Part shown: piece by piece, positions 1 through 6,856 of the stretch
How the letters are laid out: each line of letters starts with the position of its first letter
How positions within the stretch are numbered: the stretch's first letter is position 1
Assembly: GCA_022496205.1 (NCBI GenBank)
Contig: WTXD01000386.1
Coordinates: 1-10,523, forward strand
Direction of reading: 5' to 3'
Origin: Gloeopeniophorella convolvens
Lineage: Eukaryota; Basidiomycota; Agaricomycetes; Russulales
DNA length: 10,523 nt
The notes under the pieces: model-generated
What the model was told of the DNA's origin: nothing
Seen by the model: only the letters and a program-made list of their open reading frames with translations
Database searches by the model: none
Position numbers and translations under genes: made by a program

Positions 1-562
1 TGCGTTATCTACCGACCGCCAAATGCTCCAGGCTCCGCCAGCGTAACAGCAACCGCGGGACTCCTGAAGCCTTCACCCTCCGCCGTCCTGCAGGCCGAGT
101 ACAAGGCTCAGCGATAGCGAAAGGTCCTGTCTCGCCTTTCTGAAAGGCTGCACGCAATACGCCTGGCGAGCCGTCAACGCGTACGCATCGTTCGTGCCGG
201 CCTTCGAATCCTTTCTGCATCTGAAAGCATCGGCACCGGAGCTCAAGGAGCGCGTTGCGCAACTTGCATCCGAGACACCCGGAACCATCGACGCTCTGTC
301 ATGATCGGTGCCCAGAAGCGAGATGGATGCGTCCGTTCGATGAAGCTTTGTATCAGGATGTGCTGACATCGACCGGGAGCTCCGGGCGTACAGCGCCACA
401 GAGAAGAAGGCGATATTCGCTCTGCAGAGGTTCGACAAGGTGCTCCGCGATCTGCTGCGCTCCATGTCGGCCCAGCTTGCCCAGATCGACGGCTATCTGG
501 TCCCGTCCACATGCACCGTCAAGCGTCTTCGGACCTCGCGCATGCGTGGGAAAAGCGTATAG
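1..562 (+). pseudogene. Unidentified broken coding fragment
   Basis: I do not recognise this protein. Three stretches read like real helical protein but are separated by stops or frame changes. Frame 1 is open from the window edge to the TAG at 112-114 and ends in LQAEYKAQR. Frame 2 is open from about 131 to the TGA at 302-304 and contains AFLKGCTQYAWRAVNAYASF, then a Lys/Glu-rich stretch. Frame 2 opens again from about 365 to the TAG at 560-562; it starts DIDRELRAYSATEKKAIF and goes on with heptad-like Leu spacing. A short piece with FDEALYQDVL lies in frame 3 between the last two. The pieces could be one gene whose 5' part lies outside the window, broken by indels, or exons joined by an intron I could not place. 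Nothing points to a catalytic or membrane function. It ends about 40 bp before the duplicated block begins. Confidence 0.35.
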
Positions 563-972
563 ATGCGTTGCTGCTCTGGAGGCTGGACCTGTAGCCCCCG
601 ACTCCCTTGCTCAATCTCAGGTACACGCGCCCCACCGCGCTTCGTTCATGCCCTGATACACTACCCAACGCGAGCCTACGCCGCCCTAGATTCCACTCGA
701 TACACCCCCACCTCATACCTGTGTTCGATTTTCGAGCTCCGCAGAAAGCCCTGGCCCCTGAACTACCTACCTCGGTGAACGCACGACGTTTGCCCATGTA
801 TCCAGACATGGTATACTACCAGTGTACGATAATGACATCACTTCCGTTGGGTGCTGCGAGGCACTCTTCAACGAGTATGTCAAATCATAATCGACGATTC
901 ATTGTGATCCATCGCTCAGTTAACCCTGACTCGTACAAATGGAAATGAACTCTATGCAGGCCCATTGCCACG
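563..972. other. Non-coding 3' flank of SDR copy 1
   Basis: I see no gene here. From 602 onward the sequence is about 95% identical to 4476-4846, with roughly 19 substitutions in 371 bases and no indels. Frames on both strands stay open in both copies. The longest (+ strand, 607-948) starts at TTG rather than ATG, and almost every substitution in it changes an amino acid, so it does not behave as a coding frame. The stretch probably holds the SDR 3' UTR and its polyadenylation region. Confidence 0.5.
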
Positions 973-2169
973 TTACGCGAGTACATCCAGCTTGCTAACC
1001 AAGGCTCCCTTCGCCAGCACTTTGTCCTTCCAGTCCCTCTCGAGCTCCTCAAAGTCCCAGTTCGCGAAGACGAATCTAATGTTAAAAGAACTTAGCAAAA
1101 AAAACCCCCAAAGAAGAGTTGATATTAAGATACTGACCTGCCGTTCAGCCAGTCAGCACGACCGGAAGTGAGATGCAAGATCGCAGCCGGGGGGAGAGCA
1201 GGTTCATCGAACTTGAAACCCTCGGGATGGACGTAGCCTGAGTCCCTCGATGTCTTTGTGTCAATGGTCCCGGGGTGGAAAGAGAAGGCCTTCAGCTTCG
1301 GGTATTCTGATGCCGCACGCTCCGAGTCAGAAATGTGGAGGATGGAACGACGATGTTCATCAGGACCCACCGAGAGTTATGAACTCGACGAAGCGGCCAA
1401 GGGCGTGCTTCGACGAGCAGTAGTCGCTCATAGTGGGTACGCGGATCTGCGCGGCGTTGGAGGAGACAGCGACGATGTATCCGAGATCTGACTCTTGCAG
1501 AGGTTTGACGGAGGCACTGCCGAAAAGTCAACGCAAGTACCCTCGGATGGAGAGGAAATCGACGGACCGAACATAGTTGAACACACCACGGACATTGACC
1601 TCGAATGTTCTCCACCACAGTTCCGGATCTTTGTCTCCTATCACTTCGAGACAACATGTACTGTCAGCACTGCCCACAACCGGAGGACGTAGATCTCTCA
1701 CAGTCGCCCACTTTAGTAGACACGGCGGCGTTGGCGATGAGGACATCCAGCTGGCCAAAGCGCGCCAATGTCGCCTTCACGGCCGCCTCTGCCGAGGACC
1801 AGTCACGGACATCAGCTGGCACCGCCAGAACCTGTGCACCGGGAACCGCAGCGTGGACGAGGGCAGCTGTCTCGTCGAGCGTCGCCTGCACGCGTGCAAC
1901 GATCACCACCGACGCGCCGGCCTTTGCATACGCTATAGCGGTCTCCTGTCCGATGCCGCGCGATGCGCCCGTCACGAGCACGACTTTACCGCGGTACGTC
2001 TGAGCGTCGTAGTGGGCCTTTAGGTCGATGGCCGGGTACACCCTACGAAGTATGAACAGATTCAGGTAAGCGTAGTGAGCGTATAAAATAGTGAGAACAC
2101 GCACTCCTTGTGGTGTTTGACAGGCAGGTCCTCGTCGATTCCTACGATCTTGCTTAAATCGAGACTCAT
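973..2169 (-). CDS. SDR oxidoreductase, copy 1, altered splice site
   Basis: Classical short-chain dehydrogenase/reductase, a probably cytosolic NAD(P)(H)-dependent enzyme acting on an alcohol or carbonyl; the substrate is unknown. Proposed exons on the minus strand: 2169-2105, 2042-1702 (or to 1720), 1643-1568, 1516-1371, 1306-1138 and 1075-973. The protein starts MSLDLSKIVGIDEDLP. It has the cofactor-binding TGASRGIG, the serine region VSSNAAQ, the catalytic YCSSK and a late HPGTIDT, and ends KLDVLA. The Arg in the Gly-rich loop and the AR after strand 2 suggest NADP(H). Two oddities set it apart from copy 2. The NAG motif reads NAA. The intron 2 donor at the position homologous to copy 2 reads CT (1719-1718) instead of GT. 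A GTGAGA donor 18 nt downstream (1701) would keep the frame, adding six residues for about 299 aa. If that site is not used, the transcript hits a stop and this is a pseudogene. The start ATG is shared with copy 2. Confidence 0.75.
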
Positions 2170-2225
2170 GGTTGCTATTTGAAGGTGGCACTGAAGATAA
2201 ACCTGAAATTGCCTCGGGCGTGCAC

Positions 2226-2232
2226 TATATAT
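2226..2232 (-). promoter_or_regulatory. Possible TATA box for SDR copy 1
   Basis: An alternating A/T run (TATATA on the minus strand) lies about 57 bases upstream of the SDR start codon, and a similar run occupies the homologous place in copy 2. It sits between short inverted arms, GTGCA and TGCAC. The position suits a fungal TATA element with a short 5' leader. This rests on sequence and position only. Confidence 0.35.
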
Positions 2233-2280
2233 GCACCCGGGGTGGAGGGCGTACGCCCGTTAGAGGAGCTCCCTAGAGTG

Positions 2281-2385
2281 AGCGCCGACTTGATTCGTAT
2301 GTTGGAAGCCGAGCAGCAGCGCTTGTGCCAGCACCGATATCCACGGAAAAGCATCACTGATGCTGAAGTGGAGTTAGGATATTAA
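2281..2385 (+). other. Conserved open tail upstream of SDR copy 1
   Basis: A plus-strand frame ending in TAA at 2383-2385 reads SADLIRMLEAEQQRLCQHRY near its middle. Its counterpart in copy 2 is 6162-6266, with the same frame, the same length and the same stop position, at about 90% identity. The first 60 bases have two differences, one of them silent; the remaining nine differences mostly change residues. It could be a small gene, the relic of a divergent neighbour, or chance. The frame upstream of it is not conserved between copies, so no shared start can be named. Confidence 0.25.
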
Positions 2386-2650
2386 TGGTCTGCCGTGCTC
2401 TAGCATGGCTGGCATCCTAGTTTCTAGAGTTGGAGCTCTCAGATCCTCAATACTGGACCCCAAGCACATGCCTGACGTTGCCTCGAGCTACCACAGTCCA
2501 TCATGAGGCGAGCAGGTCTCAGCAAAAGTTGGACGTAGAGAACCTTCCGAAGGTTCTGGCCCAGCGCAAGGTAGTTAGTCGAGGCCAGTGGGGCCGCAGT
2601 AATGGGAATTCTGCATAGGCCGCAGCGCCGTGTGATGCATGTGATGACTA

Positions 2651-2899
2651 CAGCTGCTTACAAATTTATAGACCCCTTCGACACGCAATTGCTAGTAGGA
2701 ATGGGCACAAGCGGATCCAGGTCAAATGAACCCCTGGATGTAGTTCAGAACCAATTACAATGGTGTGCCTGTCGACTTGCCGAGCTTCCGTGTCAAATTG
2801 GTGCGTAAGCGAGTAATTCCGCCTATAATTAGTAATACTTGCGTCGTTTCCGCACCACTCATGGGATGTCAAAGGGGGCTGTAGATTTGTAATCGGCTG
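2651..2899. mobile_element. MITE-like element, TA target duplication
   Basis: This is a 249-bp non-coding insertion with terminal inverted repeats. The left end begins CAGCTGCTTACAAATTTA; the right end, read inward on the other strand, begins CAGCCGATTACAAATCTA. The inverted match extends about 39 bases, with 30 identities. The element is flanked by TA at 2649-2650 and TA at 2900-2901. In the paralogous block the same flanks, GATGAC and AGACACAAC, are joined by a single TA (6537-6538), so the insertion is precise and happened after the duplication (or the element was cleanly lost from copy 2). TA duplications are typical of Tc1/mariner-type transposons, so this is probably a non-autonomous relative moved by a transposase encoded elsewhere. 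No open frame of interest lies inside. Confidence 0.85.
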
Positions 2900-3170
2900 T
2901 AAGACACAACACGTTCAACCTCGAGCCGCACTGACGAGGCCTCAGGACAACGCACCAGAGACATATTAAGCAGCTAGATAAGCAGGGATGGCCTAAAGCT
3001 GATTAATCTGATTCCCATGGCACCAAAGAGTGGTATCGGCTGAGGGAAATTTTGCGTGTGCTCGAACTTGTTACGGTACTTGTTCCTGTACTAGATATGA
3101 CGTAATGTGCTACAATCTCGATTCGAGGCTGTCGCGCCTTGTGCACTGAAGTACTGATCACTTACCGACC

Positions 3171-4413
3171 ATGCCAGGTCTGACTTCCGCAGAGCTCCAG
3201 GACATCCTAACCTTTACTATTGGTCTCGCCCATCGCGCAGGCGCACTCATCCTCGAGGGCTCCCACGCGATCCAACGTGCAGGCGCGGGCGACGTCGGTG
3301 CGAAGAAGAACGCAATCGACCTCGTCACCGAGTACGATGTGCGCGTCGAGGAGCTCGTCCGCAGCGAGATCGCGCAGGCATACCCGGACTTCCATTTGTG
3401 CGTCCCTTCGCGCCGTATGCGTGATCGTGATCGTGATGGCAGGGCATCTTGGTGTGTAGTATCGGAGAGGAGTCGCACTCCGCAGGCAAGCGACCCCCGC
3501 TCACAGACGCCCCGACATTCTGCGTCGACCCGATCGGTGAGCTCCAGTGCTCTTCGTACCACCCAAGCTCACATTGCGCGCGCGGTGACGGATGGCACGA
3601 CGAACTTCGTCCACGGCTTCCCCTTCGCATGCATCTCGCTCGGCCTGATCGACCGCAAATCCCCCGTCCTCGGCGTTCCTGCGCTCGCCGGCGCACCCCT
3701 CGCCGCAGCGCCTCCCGCTCGCGCCGCCGCGCGCGCTCGCGAGGCTCGCGGAGGCGCTCGTTGCGGTCGAGTGGGGCTCAGACAGGAGCCGGGAGGCGAT
3801 CGCGCGCAAGGCGGCTAGCTTTTCGCGGCTCGCGCAGGCGCGGCCCGACGCCGTGATGGCGCACGCGCTGCGCTCCGTCGGGAGCGCAGCGCTGAACTTT
3901 GCGCTGGTCGCGCAGGGCGCGCTGGATATGTACTGGTGCGTGCGCGCGGTGTGCACATGTGCATTGGCTTATGTGTCGTAGGGAGATTGGCTGCTGGTGC
4001 GTCTTTTATCAGTGCGTTTGTCTGTGGAGTCACGCGCAGCGCTGACGCGCTCGTAGGCCATGGGACGTCTGCGTGAGCACACCTCCCACAATGACCTTGA
4101 CCTGGCGTGCTGACGCGCATACATGCAGGCTGGCATCGTGATTGCACAAGAAGCAGGCGGATTCGTTACCGCCGGGCGCACCGCACCGCACGACGGCGTC
4201 GTCGATGCGGCATTGCTCACCGGGCGGCGCTACCTCGTCATCCGCGGTGTTGCGGACACTTTGGTTTGTCTTCCCTATCCCTCATCTGTAGCATATACTG
4301 CCCACAGATGCTGACGTATGGTGTGGGAACAGGACGAGACCGGACGCGCGGCGCAGGCGCGCATCGCACGGGAGTTTTATAACACCGTCGAGGAAATTCC
4401 GCTGGACGAGTAA
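3171..4413 (+). CDS. Inositol monophosphatase family, probably disrupted
   Basis: Family of Mg2+-dependent inositol monophosphatases, which release free myo-inositol from inositol phosphate in the cytosol. Proposed exons: 3171-3397, 3460-3536, 3592-3935, 3982-3996, 4057-4072, 4129-4263 and 4333-4413. The metal-binding IGEES lies in exon 2. The DPIDGTTNF motif straddles intron 2, and its Asp codon is split. WEIGCWPWDVCAG is spread over exons 3-6. The C-terminus reads EFYNTVEEIPLDE. Two lesions are visible. Intron 2 should end just before ATGGC, but the bases there are GG (3590-3591), not AG. In exon 3 the frame changes between VLGV (to 3677) and PQRLPLA (from 3703), and the usual IYNPFLDQLY-like segment is missing. 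The ends and all other splice sites look normal. It may be a young pseudogene, or sequence with consensus errors. It stands alone between the two SDR copies, divergent from copy 1 and convergent with copy 2. Confidence 0.85.
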
Positions 4414-4846
4414 AGTCTCGACTTGGCCGACGACAATCCGAGAGCGCAAAAGAGGTAGATGATGAAATACATATTCTCCCTTGCTCAATCTCAGGCGCAC
4501 GCGCCCCACCGCGCTTCGTTCATGCCCTACTACACTACCCAACGCGGGCCTACGCCGCCCTAGATTCCACTTGATACACCCCCACCTCATACCTGTGTTC
4601 GACTTTCGAGCTCCGCAGAAAGCCCTGGCCGCTGGACTACCTACCCCGGTGAACGCACGACGTTTGCCCATGTATCCAGACATGGTATACTTCCAGTGTG
4701 CGATAATGATAACACTTCCGTTGGGTGCTGCGAGGCACTCTTCAATGAGTATGTCAAATCATAATCGACGATTCATTCTGTTCCATCGCTCGGTTAACCC
4801 TGACTCGTACAAATGGAAATGAACTCCATGCAGGCCCATTGCCACG
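4414..4846. other. Intergenic region, IMPase to SDR copy 2
   Basis: The two genes converge here. The first 62 bases are unique and should carry the IMPase 3' UTR. From 4476 the sequence is the duplicated SDR 3' flank, about 95% identical to 602-972 without indels. I see no gene of its own. Open frames on both strands are shared with copy 1 but show mainly amino-acid-changing differences. Confidence 0.5.
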
Positions 4847-6058
4847 TTACGCGAGTACATCCAGCTTGCTAACCAAGGCTCCCTTCGCCAGCACTTTGTC
4901 CTTCCAGTCCCTCTCGAGCTCACCGAAGTCCCAGTTCGCTGAGACGAACCTAATGCCAGGACAGTTTTTGGACAGTTTAGCACAAAACCCCGAAGAAGAG
5001 TTGATACCAAAACACTGACTTGCCGTTCAGCCAGTCAGCACGACCGGAAGTGAGATACAAGACTGCAGCTGGGGGGAGAGCAGGTTCATCGAACGTGTAA
5101 CCCTCTGGAAGGACAAAGCCCGAGTCCTTGGCCATCTTTGTCTCAATGCCCCCGGGATGGAAAGAGAAGGCCTTCAACCTTGGGTACTCTAAAGCCGCAC
5201 GCTCCTAGTCAGAAATGTGGAGGATGGAAAGATGTTGCTCATCAGGACCCACCGAGTGTTATGAACTCGACGAAGCGGCCAAGGGCGTGCTTCGATGAGC
5301 CGTAATCGCTCATGGTAGGCAGGCGGTGCTGCGCGGCGACGGAGGAGACAACGACGACGTATCCGAGATCTGACTCTTGCAGAGGTTTGACGGAGGCGCT
5401 GCTGCAAAGTCAATACAAGCACCCTCCGAGGACGACTTGGAAATCGACGGACCGAACATAGTTGAATACACCACGAACGTTGACCTCAAACGTATTCCAC
5501 CATGCTTCCGGATCCTTTTCTCCTATCACTTCGAGGCAATATGTACTGTCAGCACTGCCCCCAATCGATTCAAGGACGGAGATGCCTCACAGCGGTTCAT
5601 TCCAGAACCTGCGCCGGCGTTGGCGATGAGGATATCCAACCGGCCAAAGCGCGCCAACGTCGCCTTCACAGCCCCTTCCGCGGAGGGCCAGTCGCGGACA
5701 TCAGCTGGCACCGCCAGAACTGGTGCTCTGGGAGATTCAGCATGGATGAGGGTAGCCGTCTCGTCGAGCGTCGCCTGCACGCGCGCAACGATCACCACCG
5801 ACGCGCCGGCCTTTGCATACGCTATCGCAGTCTCCCGTCCGATGCCGCGCGATGCGCCTGTCACGAGCACGACTTTGCCGCGGTACGTCTGCGTGTCGTA
5901 GTGGGCCTTTGGGTCGATGGTCGGGTACACACTGCAAGGGAAGAACGGACTCATGTAAATGTAGTGAGTGTAGAAAATGGTAGAGAGACGTACTCCTTGT
6001 GGGACTTGACAGGCAGGTCCTCGTTGATTCCTATGATCTTGCTTATATCGAAACTCAT
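4847..6058 (-). CDS. SDR oxidoreductase, copy 2, intact
   Basis: Classical short-chain dehydrogenase/reductase, the apparently functional member of the duplicated pair; probably an NADP(H)-dependent cytosolic enzyme of unknown substrate. Minus-strand exons: 6058-5994, 5931-5609, 5528-5453, 5398-5253, 5188-5020 and 4949-4847. They total 882 nt, or 293 aa plus stop. All five introns (62, 80, 54, 64 and 70 bp) are GT-AG and every phase joins correctly. It starts MSFDISKIIGINEDLPVKSH. Landmarks in order: a Rossmann Gly-rich loop TGASRGIG near residue 50, VVIVAR after strand 2, DVRDW, the structural motif IANAG near residue 125, VSSVAAQ, the catalytic YGSSK near residue 190, SFHPGGIETKM, and a C-terminal LERDWKDK segment common in fungal SDRs. 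The length is normal for the family. No sign of membrane or secretion signals. Confidence 0.9.
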
Positions 6059-6114
6059 AATTGCTGTTTAAGGATGCCGCTGGAGATGGACAAGACATTG
6101 TCTCGAGCGTGCGT

Positions 6115-6123
6115 AATATATAC
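6115..6123 (-). promoter_or_regulatory. Possible TATA box for SDR copy 2
   Basis: An AATATATAC run lies about 57-65 bases upstream of the copy 2 start codon, at the place homologous to the A/T run upstream of copy 1. The retained position supports a core promoter element, although the flanking bases differ between copies. Confidence 0.35.
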
Positions 6124-6161
6124 ACCGTTGGAGGGCGTTGTGAGAAAAGCTCGCTGGATTG

Positions 6162-6266
6162 AGCGCCGACTTGATTCGTGTGTTGGAAGCCGAGCAGCAG
6201 CGCTTGTGCCAGCACCGATACCCACGGGAAGGCATTGCTGTTGCTGAGGCGGCGTTAGGACATTAA
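6162..6266 (+). other. Conserved open tail upstream of SDR copy 2
   Basis: Partner of 2281-2385, reading SADLIRVLEAEQQRLCQHRY and ending in TAA at 6264-6266. Unlike in copy 1, the ATG at 6074 lies in a different frame, so it does not lead into this tail. That argues against a functional small protein in both copies. Confidence 0.25.
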
Positions 6267-6856
6267 CTGGTTTGCCGTGTTCTAGCATAGTCGGCATCCC
6301 AGTCTCTAAAGCTGGGGCATCAGATCTTCAATACTGGGCCCCAAGCACATGCCCAACGTTGCCTCGACCCACCACAGCTCAACATGAAGCGAGTATGAGC
6401 CAGGTCACAGCAGAGTTGACCGTAGAGAACAGATAACCACCTGTAAGGTCCTTTCCCAGCGTAAGGTACTAGTAGTAAGTCGAGGCTCTTGACTCTCGTG
6501 CCAGGGCGCATTACGCCGTGTGATGCATGTGATGACTAAGACACAACACGTTCGGCCTCGAGCCGCACTGACGAGGCCCCAGGGCAACGTACCAGATATA
6601 CAAGAAGCCAGACAAAGGGATGCCCTAAAGCCGATTCTCATGGCACCGAAAACTAGCATCGTTAAGAACTCGGAATTGCGTGGGCTCGTTGTGCACACTA
6701 CTGGGTCATGCACACAGTATGTACATGTTGATTTTCGTCATCGAGGATGAGCAGCGTCTGAGCGGTCTAACTGCAACTGCAATACGGGTATGTCAAGGTA
6801 TGTATATATGCTAGGGGTATGCACCTGAGTTTGGCGCCGAGCGCCTCTCGCACCGC

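Larger units (their letters stand above)
602..3064. repeat. Segmental duplication, copy 1
   Basis: This block aligns in direct orientation with 4476 to about 6688. The left edge is sharp: both copies begin CTCCCTTGCTCAATCTCAG, and the sequence before it is unrelated. From 602 to about 1064 the offset is a constant 3874 with no gaps. Further in, small indels occur in the introns, and the 5' flank is more diverged. The right edge is diffuse; the last convincing match is around GCGTGTGCTCG near 3054-3064. The copy contains a complete SDR gene with about 370 bp of 3' flank and about 900 bp of 5' flank, including a 249-bp insertion that copy 2 lacks. Confidence 0.95.
2170..3170. other. Intergenic region, SDR copy 1 to IMPase
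   Basis: This is shared upstream space between the minus-strand SDR and the plus-strand IMPase, so both promoters should lie here. It contains the duplicated SDR 5' flank (to about 3064), a short plus-strand open frame ending at 2385 whose tail is conserved in copy 2, and the MITE-like insertion at 2651-2899. I see no further gene. The IMPase start codon has the favourable context GACCATGCC, and its leader starts somewhere after about 3064, in sequence unique to this side. Confidence 0.5.
4476..6688. repeat. Segmental duplication, copy 2
   Basis: Direct copy of the block at 602-3064. It starts 62 bases after the IMPase stop codon and ends about 170 bases before the 3' end of the methyltransferase gene. 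It is shorter than copy 1, mainly because it lacks the 249-bp MITE-like insertion (empty site at 6537-6538), plus small indels. It contains the intact SDR gene. Because the copies are direct repeats around the IMPase gene, unequal exchange could delete or duplicate that gene. Confidence 0.95.
6059..6856. other. Intergenic region, SDR copy 2 to DNMT 3' end
   Basis: This holds the SDR copy 2 promoter and duplicated 5' flank (to about 6688), including the empty MITE site at 6537-6538. About 170 unique bases follow, which should carry the 3' UTR of the methyltransferase gene arriving from the right. No convincing gene. A plus-strand open tail at 6162-6266 is conserved with 2281-2385. Confidence 0.5.

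Noticed and set aside
607..948. 113-codon plus-strand open frame, also open at 4481-4822 in copy 2
   Set aside because: It has no ATG at its start (TTG), and about 14 of its 19 or so nucleotide differences change residues, so it shows no purifying selection as protein. It is better read as SDR 3' flank.
602..972. RIP-like mutation between the duplicated copies
   Set aside because: Transitions outnumber transversions (about 13 to 6), but C-to-T and G-to-A changes run in both directions, without a clear AT bias in one copy.
3537..3567. A 31-bp intron using the AG at 3566-3567, which would keep the IMPase in frame
   Set aside because: It is shorter than any other intron here (46 bp or more) and would insert eight foreign residues inside the DPIDGT metal site.
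3675..3708. A 34-bp intron that would bridge the IMPase frame change
   Set aside because: It is too short, has no branch-like site, and the conserved segment would still be missing; a deletion is the simpler reading.
3171..3818. Single-exon 215-codon frame starting at the IMPase ATG
   Set aside because: It reads through introns 1 and 2 and runs out of frame in exon 3; only its first 75 codons and the TDGTTNF part match the family.
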